Shown: positions 46,713 through 58,474 of the stretch, piece by piece | Layout of the letters: each line of letters opens with the position of its first letter | Numbering within the stretch: position 1 is the first letter of the stretch | NCBI GenBank assembly: GCA_036925085.1 | Contig: JAUPFP010000048.1 | Span: forward strand, 1-64,000 | DNA: 64,000 bases | Source of the DNA: Brachycybe producta | Lineage: Eukaryota; Arthropoda; Diplopoda; Playtdesmida; Andrognathidae | Reading direction: 5' to 3' | Notes under the pieces: model-generated | Told to the model about the DNA's origin: nothing | Database searches by the model: none | Seen by the model: the letters and a program-made list of their open reading frames with translations, nothing else | Made by a program: the position numbers and the translations under genes

Positions 46713-48849
46713 TACCTTGTGACATCGCACGCATTAAAAGTAGAGTTAAATATTTGTGCAAGGCTGACTAAATCAAAATATAGGAATGCTTTATTTTTTT
46801 TCTTAGACAGTTTTTTTTTTCATTTGAATAACCCCCTCTCCAGTTAAGAGGTCTATTATAGTAATCGTTCTGATTTGCATATTGTCCTTTGGCTGATAAA
46901 TAAAATCTCTTAATTTCTGAAGGCTTTTAATTTAATACTAGAAAATACCACCAGAGTTTTATTTGACATTGTGATGTGTATTTGTGTAGGCGCATGTGTA
47001 GGTGGTTACAAAAATAGAAATTGGAATACCATGTTGAAATATTGATTCACGTACAAAGTGTCTCAAAATCCAACAACAACGGAATTTGATCTCCTTCAAA
47101 CAATTGCAAGTCATGTCCTCAGGACCATTTTGTGCTGTAATTTTGAATTCCTCAAATTTTTATCTCTTACTGACCTTCTCATTACAGTATACAATTTACT
47201 ACGTAAAGTTAGTCCTACAAATAAAGGAGATATGCAGTTAATAAATATAATTTTACGAGGATATAAATAAATACAGCCTTTTAAGTTTTCTATAATAAAT
47301 TAATGTTTGTATTGTTATTATTTTGTGTTGCTTTATGAATTTAGTTGTTAATAAACCCATTTGACCACATTTACTTAAACACAAAACATATTCTTTGTTT
47401 CCGATAAAAGGATTAAAAAGGTCATACTTTTTATTGACCTTTTGGGCCACCTTTGTTTTATGTCATCATTGGAATATTAATCTACAAAGAGAGAGAGAGA
47501 GAGAGAGAGAAAACTAGTTTATAAGTAAAATTAAATATGATCTAAGAGGTAGGGAAAGAGGAAAAAAGAGAAAGTATTTTTATCTCATTTGCGGTCAGTT
47601 TCAAGTTTGACCGCATAATGTTTTTAATATTCATGGTGAAACCCAAGAATGTCCTTTGCATTCTTCGTAAATTTATGCGGAGTGATTCCTTTGAGGTTGC
47701 TGCTTGTTATCGAGCGGTTCGAAATACTTGTGTATGTATTTTCTAGTCATTTACACAGCTAGAAAACTGTTTGAAGTTATTTTTTAGTATTTTGATCTAT
47801 TTATATTGCATGGCGTTTTTTTTTCCTTCTTCTTCGTCTCAAAACTGCTTTACTTGTTATTTTAAGCAAAGAGAAAATGAGAGAAAAAACAACAATTTCA
47901 GTGAGTAGAATATATAATTTGTATATTTTTCTTAATGGTTTTTGCTTATTTTGGTTTCACGGGGCTGTTATTTATTTATTTATTGAAAAGGGGGGGATTA
48001 AGCTTAGCTTGTCTAGCATTTCAGGTTTTTTTTTTTTGCTGTTGCTAGAATTGAACATTTAATGTTGATGATGAATTTAAAAACATGCTTAGATTAATTA
48101 TTTTTAGAGAAGAAATTGATTTCAATATTCCGCTCATTTTTTTCGTGACTTTTTTTTATTAATCGGCGGATTTTCATCTTTTGAGCTTATTAATATTTAC
48201 ATATGAATAAAAGAAAAGCAAATAAGACTTTTTTTAAGTATTGATAAATAAACTTGAGCTAATGAGAGTGAATTAGGTTATATTATTAATGAAATGGAAT
48301 AGGTATTCCATTTTTTTTAAAGAAATTTCATTAAATCTTGAGTTATTGCTTTTTATATGACTCCTTTGAACAGAAAATAATTTTCTTTTGTGTGTTTATT
48401 ATTTTGGAAATTCTACATGTACTGATTTGATTGAGTGGTGCAAAAATATTGTCTTTTTTTTAAAAAAAGAGATGAATTCAGCTACAAATTTAAATCTACA
48501 ATTATGTTGTTTAAAATACATCTTTCTGGTGTTTACATATTCGTGTTTAAAATGACTATGTTTCGTAACAATAGTCTCAAATACAACCCTGACTAAATGC
48601 CTGATGAGGATTCCACTGGCCTCAGAAGACCTTTAAAAAGTAAAGAAATTCAAGAAATTGTATTATTACTCTGGAAAAAGTTTATTTAAAAAAAAATAGC
48701 CAGAATTCATAAATTGTGTATGTGCCCTGAATGTGTGCCTCTGGGGACCTTGACAGGTCTTGAAAGTTCCATAAGGTTTTAAAAAGTACAAAGCTAGTCA
48801 TGCACAAATGTTAAGGTTTTTCAAGTATGTTAAATAGGGTTGAAACCTA
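46713..48849. other. no gene recognised; (GA)n tract
   Basis: A (GA)n tract lies at 47488-47511. The 70-codon frame at 47058-47270 has an even composition but no known motif. A CTGATGA word near 48601 was examined for a hammerhead ribozyme and rejected. Confidence 0.5.
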
Positions 48850-49142
48850 GACCTAGTACACACCTGATAATTTAAATGCATTCAAATAATGTGTTCTATA
48901 GAGCCCTGTGATGGTCAAACAATATGTCGAATTCAATTTGTTCAGTTAATAATTTCAAAATATTGAGTTAATACTTAAATATAATATATAAACTATTGAC
49001 GAAATATTGATTTAGTATTTCAATTTAAAATATTAATAATAAAGTCAATTTTTATTTGGTGTTCATGTCCTTAACTGGATTCCGTACAATTCACCTAAAC
49101 CCATTTAATTTGAATTCATTTAACTCATGTGTGTACGAGGTA
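48850..49142. mobile_element. Harbinger-like MITE, copy 2
   Basis: Full-length homologue of 43457-43757 in the same orientation: ACCTAGTACACACCTGATAA at the left, GTGTGTACGAGGTA at the right. The right flank is TAA; the left flank has changed. Confidence 0.75.
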
Positions 49143-49159
49143 TAAAACACTTTTGTAAC

Positions 49160-49425
49160 CCTTTAATTATATTTTTCAGGTGGAAAATGAAGAAATATTT
49201 GTATGTATTTTAGAAACTCGAAAGATTGCTCGATCACTTAAGTGTATTTTAATGTTGATATCTTTCAAGCTGCTAATGTGAGTTTGAAAATGACCTAACT
49301 TTAAGCAATGATATTTTTAAATTTTTTAAAAGATATCTGGTTGAGTTACCCCTATAGTTTTGAAGTTGCACTCAAGTATCTCTTAATTTTGCTCCTAAAA
49401 GACAAACTAATAAGAGTTCGAATAT
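49160..49425. mobile_element. diverged copy of the 40133 MITE
   Basis: ATCACTTAAGTGTATTTT, GAGTTTGAAAATGACC and CCTAAAAGACAAACTAATAA follow the order of the 40-kb copy. The left inverted repeat is poorly preserved. Confidence 0.55.
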
Positions 49426-49457
49426 AAGGTGTTCATAAACCATCTTAATATTTATAA

Positions 49458-49813
49458 CTAGTGGGGTAACCCGTCATAAATGACGGGAGCAAAATTACAG
49501 GCAATTGTGTGCATGTGCGTCGTTTTTTCCTTTTTTTACTCCTTTCATTTCAATTTCAGTCACCCCCTCCCACTTTTTCCCCCTCCATGTTTCTCCCTCT
49601 CCCTCTCTCTCCCCTTCTACACTTTCCATCCTTTTCCCCTCCAATTTAATATCATGGGGTTCTTGGATGGGAAGGGCGCAACATATAGTTGACCTTGAGA
49701 AAAAAAAAAGCTGTTCATTTCTTCATTTATTTAAATTTATATAAATTCCGATGTGCTTCAATGGTTGTACAGCGTTACTTCACAGATAGATAGATACCCA
49801 CACAGACCTGGGA
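49458..49813 (-). mobile_element. non-autonomous Helitron, short subfamily
   Basis: CTAG at 49458-49461 after an A, hairpin CCCGTCATAAATGACGGG, no internal palindrome, polypyrimidine core, module GTTGACCTTGAGAAAAAAAA, and 5' end at GA 49812-49813 after CAGACCTGG, followed by TATTATATATATAATT. The 70- and 79-codon plus-strand frames translate the pyrimidine core. Confidence 0.85.
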
Positions 49814-50140
49814 TATTATATATATAATTTTTATCAGTGCGGTGCCCTGTTCTTTCTGCATTGCAGAACACGCTATGGTGTATGATCGTTGAACGACATT
49901 GTTTTGGAGGCGTTTGAAAACATTAAACTGTTCTTTGAAATCAATTTCAATCACTCTTTGTGTTCGTGTAAAACGAGTAAAATGGTTACAGTGAACACAA
50001 GTGGATGTTAAGAATAATTGAAATTAACATTTAGTTGTTATGAATCATGGGTAATGAATCCTAATTGACTTCTGCTTGATTAACATGTATTCTGTGAGTG
50101 CAGCTCTTGTTAGATTCTTAAACCCCACAGTGCTTATATC

Positions 50141-50386
50141 AATGGGTGCATTTGAGAACACACTGCAGTACATCTGTCGCACTACAAAATCCCGCAGACT
50201 TCTACCCAAAACATGCCCAGTTTTATGTTGGTATAGAACTTGTATTTTATTTGATAAATGATTCTGTATGCAACTATGAAGAGCCAGTTGTAGAAGGGCT
50301 AAAAGTCAAATGCAGCTTATAAATTGCATTGTAAAAAAAACAATATAAAAATAACAAAAATATCACTATGTCCTAATGCACCCATT
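50141..50386. mobile_element. MITE with AATGGGTGCATT ends
   Basis: AATGGGTGCATTTGAG and, inverted, AATGGGTGCATTAGGA, with ATC directly outside on both sides. It contains a tract at 50283-50345 (GAGCCAGTTGTAGAAGGG, then AAATTGCATTGT) that resembles the LINE-tail family. The 61-codon frame is not a gene. Confidence 0.5.
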
Positions 50387-50939
50387 ATCATTTGATAAGA
50401 TATGTCAGACAAATCTACGAATTACATAAAAGCATTTATTTTTAATGAGCCAAATCTCTTGGAAGTTAATTCCATTGCCAAATAATTCTTGGAACAGATC
50501 AAAAATATGAATCTGGTCGTTCAAAAATTTCTATTATTTTGTGAGTAATCATCAACCCTTTGCAAAAATTTCACCCTAAAACGTTTGCTAAAAATTAGTT
50601 GAGAACTAAAGGCTTCTAGTATTTGTTTTAAAATGTTAAAGGAGTAGATTCTGTCCATCTTTCTAGTTAAGTATTGTGTTTAGAATTGGTGGTGGTACAT
50701 GTGAAATAGCTACATAGGCTCGAGTGTTAAGGCAGATTTAGTTGTGAGATAAACTTGAAAAATGTGTGTTGAAGCTATAAATGAATGATATTGTGTTTTA
50801 ACTATTGTGTTCCTGCAACCTAACCTGTTACTTCAACTGATGGCTCATCTTCAGCTTTCTTATATAAAATTCATATATACTATCTGACAAAAAAAAAAAG
50901 AAACTGACATTACAATTACAATTACAAAAAAAATATTCT

Positions 50940-51045
50940 GCAAGCAACCAGTTAGCCTATGGCAGAGGGACCTTAGGATCCAAGTGCTGCTAAATGCATT
51001 GTCAATATATGATAACTACAAAAAATAACCTGCATTGCAAATATA
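50940..51045 (-). repeat. LINE 3'-tail-like tract
   Basis: TCTGCAAGCAACCAGTTAGC, then TGGCAGAGGGACCTTAGG, then TGCTGCTAAATGCATTGTCA match in order the reverse complement of 57100-57200, the downstream part of the LINE relic. This is the best preserved of the isolated tails. Confidence 0.5.
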
Positions 51046-51167
51046 AAAAAAATAAAAATGCGGTCATGACAATGTATACACACAATTTATTAATGACATC
51101 ATTAATAGTCTGTTTAGAAAGAGCATTCAATTAATGTTTCAGCTTCAGATCACAATTAACACAGCTC

Positions 51168-51472
51168 AAGGTGGATTTAGTGGCATGCTGAAGATGTTTA
51201 TTTTGTAGCTGATAATAAAAAGTAGCTTCCTGGTGACAGTAGGTGACTTATGGTGTATTTGGCATTACAAATAATTTTCAGCTACAAAATGTTCATCTTT
51301 AGAGCGCCACTAAATCCGTCTGCACTGTTTCAGTTGGGCGCTGAAAATGAAAATTTGTAGCTGAAGATGTTTGCTATAATCACGAATGGCCACCGTGACA
51401 CTACATTGCATATTTTGCTACCAAAATGTTTATCAAATTATCTTCAGCGCGTACAGCCACCAAATTCGTCTT
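51168..51472. mobile_element. three-ended MITE cluster, GGATTTAGTGGC family
   Basis: AAGGTGGATTTAGTGGCATG at 51168 and the inverted AGACGGATTTAGTGGCGC ending at 51321 bracket about 154 bp, and both continue to AAGATG. A third, inverted and more diverged end (GACGAATTTGGTGGCTG, then CTGAAGATAA) closes at 51472. This is either two overlapping copies or a copy with a duplicated end. Confidence 0.6.
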
Positions 51473-51833
51473 AAAGTTGGTTTAGGCGTTGTTGTTTTTC
51501 TCCTTCCGTAGTCTACGGTTAAACAGTTCATTGTTTGACTCAAACATTTACATCAGTATGACTTTAATTCAAATCCATAGAGCCCTTTCATTTTTACCAG
51601 TTGTTTTAAGTGTCATTTTTGTACGTATCACGAGTGGATTTTTTGTTGTTGCTGTTTTTGATATTTAGAATATTAATTTCCTTCAAGATCAACAATTTCT
51701 GCTAAATTGAGTTTCAAGCTTTTTTTTTCTTCTTAATATCCAGTATATCTTATTTCTTATTCTCCATTCCCTTTTTCTTTATCCGTTCCCCATGTTTCTT
51801 TTCGTTTTTTTTTCTTCTATTTTTCTGTCTCTC

Positions 51834-51879
<46 letters not shown>

Positions 51880-52433
51880 ATATAAGATTGTGATAAAGTT
51901 GTTGTTGTTGTTGGTTAATGTATTTAGAAGTCAGCTAAAAACGCATCGTTGACGCTGAATTTATATCTCCTGCGATGCGGTTAGACATTAGGAACGCAAT
52001 AATTCTCAAAATGCTAATGCAGTTAAAAATCGACGATGCAAAACGTTAAGAAAAAAAAATATTTCTGCAATGTTAGAGTCCCATTGGAAGTTAGGGTTAC
52101 AAATTTTTGTATGTGCCCCGGAGCAAGTAACTAATGGCTTTTTTTACCCTTTGCATAGATTATGTTTTAAGTCAATGATATATATTTTAATATTTACTTC
52201 GCTTTATCGTTGTGATTGCAGTGATTGCCTATGTTAAGGGGTGGCTAGAATAGTGGTTTAATAAATCTGACGGATAATTAATTCATTTGGATAACTTTAT
52301 TCGTTTATACATGCGTGCTATTATATTACAAGCCTCAATTTGCAGTTATTTAAAGAAATGGGTTAAATTTATTTATAGGCTTGTAATTTGAAATCTAGCT
52401 ATATAAATAAGACTGAATTGTAAAATGACAGGT
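51473..52433. other. no gene; (CA)n microsatellite
   Basis: A (CA)n tract of about 40 bp at 51836-51876 follows a pyrimidine-rich stretch. Otherwise AT-rich spacer. Confidence 0.6.
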
Positions 52434-52577
52434 CTATGTCGCATCCATTTGATGTAACTGTCCATTACACGAAATGGATGTCCGTTTTACGTTTTGCATC
52501 AGGCCAATTTATGTTCATTTCGCGAAATGGACATTCATTTTGTGTAATAGACAATTACACCTAGCAGTTGCGATATA
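52434..52577. mobile_element. palindromic MITE, copy 2 (inverted relative to 1931)
   Basis: TATGTCGCATCCATTTG at the left and GCGATATA at the right, with the centre CCAATTTATGTTCATTTCGC followed by GAAATGG, the reverse complement of the copy-1 centre. Confidence 0.65.
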
Positions 52578-54863
52578 CATGTATATATATATATACATTA
52601 GTGTGGTTATAGATTAACAGCCTAGTAATCTGATTGGATTTTTAAAGCTGAATATTTGTATAGTGTTTAATTGTTTATACGGCATAATACTGTACATGTA
52701 GTTAATTATAAAACCAATTCATAACATGAAATGGAATTAAAATGTGGTGTTTAAAACGAATTAAATTTCGCTCTAATTTAGTTCTAATCATCTAAAGGTA
52801 ATAAATAATGAGCTGAATGTCGACGGTACATTTAACTTTAAAATTTGTAAGCCTTTAGCGAGAATTATTTTTTTCATTTTAGATTATCATTTTCTAACTA
52901 AATACATATGTACTTAAAAGTAAGAACTATGACTACAACTTTTATTATGAATTTTGAAAAAAAAATTGAAATTGATTTTAAAAAACTTTAAGATTAAATG
53001 AATTAAATCATTGGTATTTTCGTGTTATATTTAAAAATAAGCTTTATATGACAATTTGTAAGTGATTTTGAAAACGTTTATTTTTACAAATGTCTACGTG
53101 AAAAGGCACTTAAGGGATTCTTTCTTTTGCTAGTTTTGGTTTCAAAAAAACTCAATTTGTTGCTATTCTGTATACTGTATCTCCACCTTGGAATAAAAAT
53201 GGCCAATGCCCCATTTATTAAGTTTTGAAAAATGCCAAAATTAATGTTTAGATATGGACATTAGACAGTCTGGAAATGGTTTCCATGACATTGGTTTTTT
53301 GCTAAAATTACTTCGGCCCTTTAAAAAAATATCCTTATTCTCAGAAAGTAATAATAGGTGGACGTTGGCTGTTTCTCCTATCATAATACGCTCGTATGCC
53401 CTACTCTGAGTTCACTGGTGCATATAACTCAAATTCGAAGAAATTTGAGAATTTTTCCAAGGTACAGATCTATTTGGTGTGTTCCAGGTGGTACGATTCT
53501 AACTGGGACGATACCAAGGGTTGGAGTTGGAGGCTAGCATTAAAGTGAAGGTAGCAAAAAAAAGTATAAACAAATTAATGGTTAACTAGTGTATAGCATA
53601 TGAATTTAGAGCGAAATGGAGGGCAAAACTAATTTACAAAAATGGCAAAGAATGGATTTAAATTTGAAATTTTGTAAGTCAAATTAACAGTGTTTTTATC
53701 TAGATTCTTGTTTACGCCCCGTTTTGCTTCTGCAGTCTGCTATAATTGTATATGCTTTTTGCTCATTTGTTTGTACTTTTTTCTGTTACCTCAAAGTCAG
53801 TGCTAGCCTTCACCTTGAACCCTTGGCGTCGTACCATTTAGAATCGTCCCACACAACAAAAATCGTCCCAGCTGTATACAGCCATATGTTTTATTTCTTT
53901 CTTGTATTTGCATATGTTCATTATTTTGCAAATGGTTTCTTATAAAAAACATTTTAATTTTATTGTGATATTAATACACGTTGACTCTCAATTAAATTAA
54001 TACCATTTTATAGTTTTTTTCAACAAGTCAAGACATGTTGACATAATATAAAAACACGTGTTTATTTTATTAGTGGTAATTTACCTTGTAAATACATACA
54101 TTAGTGCATTTTGAAAGATAAAAAGATGAGATGCAATTATATTCAATAGAATTTTTTATTTTACTTTTTTTTTAAAATTCAATGTGTAGCTACTGCCATG
54201 ATATATTTCTAAATATTCAGATCTCGTTTAAGGAAATGTAGAAAAAAAACTTCTTGTTTTATTAAATCTATTAAGAAATGAAGCAGAGATAACCTATAAA
54301 CGTGTTGCTTTTTTAAAATGTAGGTGGGCTTTTTTTCCACCCTCTAGTTCTTGACTTTCATGTAAAGACGCATAAAATGCTATGTTTGAAATAAGCCTCA
54401 TACAAGTACCTACTTTAAATAGCAAATACATGGTGTTTTTTTAAATATTTACATTTCCAAATCGTGTGGAAACAAAAAGGAGAGAGGGAGAGAATGGGAA
54501 ATAGAGAACTTAGGTGGTTGTTTTTTTTTTTTTTCTTCTTCTTTCCTTTCTTTCTTGTCTTTATTTCTGGCCAATATATTCGCAAGAGAATTACACCGAC
54601 TTGAGTTGCACATTGCTTTGGTTTGGTTACTTGAGAATGTTGGGTTTAAAGAAAGGAAAGGGACGATGGGTAATATTTGATCGATCGGATTGGCCACTAG
54701 CTAACTCAGAAAAATAACATGGTCAACAGAAGAAAAAGGAAAAAAAAAAGGACAAACTTGTTTAAAACTGTATACATTATAAAGGTATATAAGCCACTGA
54801 AAAGATAAAACTGTCAAAGAATACAACATAGAGATGTTTCTGGTATAAGTAGACTTATATATA
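52578..54863. other. no gene recognised
   Basis: AT-rich spacer. Frames at 53724 and 54449-54717 on both strands overlie simple sequence and show no motif. Confidence 0.5.
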
Positions 54864-55980
54864 CAGGGTCAGTAAAAAGTGTCTGAAATTTTTATATTTT
54901 GCGAACAAACTCTATCATGAAATTTGAATCTGAAGCAGCAATCACACTGTCAATTGTGATTACTAGTTGGGATAATTTTCTTGCACAACTTGTAACAGTT
55001 TAGGTCTGATTTAGTATTGCACAGACAATAATAAAAAAAAGATTTTCTGAAGCTTAGCTGAGCATCAGCCAATGGTAGGTTTGAAGCTCCTAAAATTAAC
55101 TTCATGAAGCTTAGCTTGTTCATAGAAACATGTATACTGTGTTCAGACTGCATCTGGAATTGAATACCACATTTACTAATGCGGTATTGAATCCACCTCA
55201 GGAGGTTAACTAGGCATTCCGGGATTGAATACTAAATTGGTAGCTAGGGAGCATAAAACAAGCCTAAGCTAGGCTACTAAGAACATTTATTTTGACAATT
55301 AAAGTTGCCTTTATAAGACAAATTTGCGTACAATGGCGTTTTTTACGTGGCTATTGATTGTTGGCTATAATGCAGTGATGACAGCATTACCTTTTCTGCT
55401 GCAACAAGCTAAAATATTATAAATTTTCTGATATTTCTGCTCAATGAAATTGTCAGCTTGAACTTTTTGCTTAAGTCATGGCATTTCACCTTCATCTCAC
55501 AAATCAATGCATTGTCTCAAAGTTGACAAGCTTAGATGACACAACATTTCATCTTCAGCTACAAAGGGGCTCATCTTCATCTCGAGATTAAATCAGTCCT
55601 CCTAATTTGTAAATTGCCTTGCATGTACGGTGTATTTTATGGCAATATATTGTGCGAGATTCAGTGCAATATTTTGTCTTATTTTTTGAAATGATTTGTA
55701 AAAACCAATTGAACCAAGTGTAAGGCGAAAAAAATGTTTATGTTAGCTTAGTTAATTGCCTTTTTAATAAATTGACTAGGTTAAATTTCATTTTGAACAT
55801 CATTTCAATCTAATCAATTTATTATGCAAAAATGTAACAGATGTTTAAGTCAAAAATTAAGTTATGCATCACCTTCAATAAAATAGTAAAATGAATTTCT
55901 TATACTTTTCAAATTTCTGAAGTTATTTTATGTTGAGTTCCAAATTTCAGTAAAAATTCTTATATTTTTTTCTAATCCTG
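54864..55980. mobile_element. Tc1/mariner-type element, non-autonomous or decayed
   Basis: CAGGGTCAGTAAAAAGT at the left and, inverted, CAGGATTAGAAAAAAAT at the right agree at 13 of 17 positions, and both are flanked by TA (54862-54863, 55981-55982), the mariner target. The roughly 1.1-kb length would suit a mariner, but I recognise no transposase inside. The segment 55020-55150, with GAAGCTTAGC and AAGCTTAGCTTGTTCA, resembles the interior of the Harbinger-like MITE at 33595, so part of the interior is probably a later insertion. Confidence 0.55.
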
Positions 55981-55982
55981 TA

Positions 55983-56689
55983 TATGAAATAGATAATAGT
56001 TATTGAGTAAACCCTAAAACACTCCAAGAAAACTTAGAGAGTGTGTATAGAGTGCGAAATGTTGTTAGATTCTATTCCATCCTCTAGGTTTTTTTTTCAA
56101 GTTTCTATCAAACATTGTTATTTAATGACAAGGGATTCGACTTAAGACTCTAAAGGGTTTTTCGTGTCAGTTTCAGTTTCCATTTAAAGCTAACCGATTA
56201 CATGGAATAGTAATTGGTTGTGGATTTGGAGATTTTTTGGCTAAAAATTCTCAAAATTATAATCTCAAGAAAAACTTATTTTTCTTGTTTTGCTACTTTT
56301 TCTTTAAGCTGTTTACGCCTTGAGAATCGATTTTTTTAAATGAAATAAAATTGTATTTTTTGTACAATAACATTGGGAATATTCTATTCGAGTTGGTTGT
56401 TTTAAAATCACCGTATTTTTTTAAAAAAGAGAACTGTAAAAAAAAAAATTGTGAATTTGTATGTTATGAGCCAAATGTTCATAGTAAACCATTCATAACC
56501 CAATCATTTTTTTTTTTTGCTAATTTATTATATTCTTATTGGGTATATATTTGAATTGTAGCAGAATTCGAACTTTTAATTCTTAACATACATGTAAATT
56601 AAGTAAAAAAAATCCGAATATCTTGCTTTAAATACAAATCATCTTACAAATCGTTGGTGCACATCCATATAGAATAGTGTCTGCACACT
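55983..56689. other. no gene recognised
   Basis: AT-rich spacer without a supported frame. The relic that follows may extend into its last bases. Confidence 0.45.
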
Positions 56690-57210
56690 GCTAATTTAGT
56701 TCACTTTGTTGAGATGGTTCAATGCAGTGGGACAAGTTTTGTTACTGGGAATTATGATTACTCAAAGAGTGTTCCTAAAATTCTAAAAGAACTTGATTGG
56801 GACTTCTTAGCAGTTTGTATGGCTGATTTCAGCCTTAATATTTAAAAAAAAATGCTAGTGGGGCCTTGTCTCAGTCCGGCAGCTGGTACACTTTGTAAAG
56901 CTGTACATTGTATACATGGGTTAGAGTGACCACTCCACACCTAGTCATTCGACAATGGAATTAGCTTCCAGAGAATGCTGTGCATGGGGAATGTTATGAC
57001 TTGCGGAATTCTTAAGAGTACTTATAAACAAAGCATATATAATGTTGCTGCAAGTGAACTTATTATATTGAAAAATGGGGATATTTGGTATGGCAGGGAA
57101 TTAATTTTAAATCTGACAATGCATTTCTATGCTGCTTTGGACTAAATGGTCCCACTGCCACAGATTGTCTGGGCTGCTTGCGCAGTAATTATTCAAATTA
57201 TATAATAATG
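56690..57210 (+). pseudogene. LINE reverse-transcriptase C-terminus and 3' tail
   Basis: The frame starting near 56690 reads ...VHFVEMVQ, then FVTGNYDYSKSVPKILKEL and DWDFLAV. This matches the block after the reverse-transcriptase domain of CR1/Jockey-type LINE pol proteins (pattern EMVQRRAARFV.G.Y....SVT.ML..L.W..L..RR). A stop follows (TAA near 56843). The next block, MLVGPCLSPAAGTLCKAV, is in a shifted frame. RQWN*LPENAVHGE near 56950-56990 corresponds to the W..LP...V motif found near the end of these proteins. The endonuclease and polymerase domains are missing, so this is a typical 5'-truncated and decayed insertion. Sequence from about 57100 to 57200 recurs, inverted, at several other sites. 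Confidence 0.75.
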
Positions 57211-58165
57211 AGTTTTTCACATTGAATTCTTTGTTTTTTGCATATGAATATTTCGTAATTGTTACAAGTATTAGAATTTCTTAATAAATACATTAAATTT
57301 GCATTTTAAATTTGCGTTTGCTTCTTTTTTGTTTAAATATATCACTTATTGAGTTGAAACCTTAGCAAAATTATTCCAAAAAAAATAACTGGCAACACAC
57401 GAGTTTTCTTTATAGACTATAGCAATTCTTTGTTGTTTTTTATAGTAATTTATAAAAGTAAAATATATTAGTTATATTAAGTTTTGCGCATTTATTAGTT
57501 TATACTTAGCATGTTTATATAATTATAATTTATTTTAATATTTGTTGAAATTAATTGGTTTTTTTCATTTTTGATTTAATTATATGCTTCACGATGCAGT
57601 TCTATAAATGAGGTTTTTTTTAGAATTCTTTTCTTTTTTGTGGTTTGTGTGTGATTTGTGATAAACATCGCTGATCTTTGTGTCATCACATATGTCTCAT
57701 TTGCTTCAAGGCTAAAATTAAATAGCTAATTCATTGATTATCTGCTGATGATAATGCTTTATGCTTGTAGGTTTGTTGAAAAATCACTCTTATGGATGGT
57801 GGTGATGATGATTCGTAGGAACCTGAAAAATGCACATAGTTTTATAGATTTCTTTTTTATATATATATATATTTTTACAGTAGAATCATTACCATGCATA
57901 GAAGTGAATTAAATATTAAATTAGTCTCTTTTTTGAGATTTAACGATTATCACGAATTGTGCTTTTTCTCTACGCTTTTTATATTTCGTGATCGTTGGCT
58001 CGCCGCCTACACATTTCACATAGATATCTGTCTCTGTCCTTCTGTTTTTCTTTCACCTTCTATATATATATATTGCGTTAACGCCAAAGTTGTGAATAAA
58101 TTATTTTACAAAATTACTAGGCAAAGTGAATTACCACCAATGTTGATATTAATTTTGTACAGTTA
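57211..58165. other. no gene recognised
   Basis: Very AT-rich spacer with short TA runs near 57860 and 58062. The 90-codon frame at 57894-58166 has no family signature. Confidence 0.5.
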
Positions 58166-58474
58166 AAGCCTGGTGCACACCATGAAGTAATGAAAGGTTG
58201 GTCTCTACTGCACATACTCGTCACGGTTTCATGATTGATTTAAAAAAAATCGTACATCGAGATTGAACTATAATTCCTTTTTTTGTACACATATTAACAA
58301 GGATTTATTGCAATCAAATATTTTTTTTGTTATTATGTACAATGCCAATAAAGGTTCCTATCATACGAGCGTATGAAAATGTATGCATAATAGATAATCT
58401 TCAGTTACAGCTTTATGCAAATGCGCGTCCGAGAGCGGCCTTGCAATGCTGCAACTTCACTTCATGGTATGAGC
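58166..58474. mobile_element. MITE, ACACCATGAAGTAATG family, copy d
   Basis: GCCTGGTGCACACCATGAAG followed by TAATG at the left, inverted ATACCATGAAGTGAAGTTGC then AGCATTGCAAGG at the right. Best preserved of this family. The 77-codon frame at 58327-58560 runs out of its right end and is not a gene. Confidence 0.55.

Noticed and set aside
49828-49878. Hairpin TGTTCT...AGAACA as a further Helitron end
   Set aside because: No CTRR follows at the required spacing on either strand.
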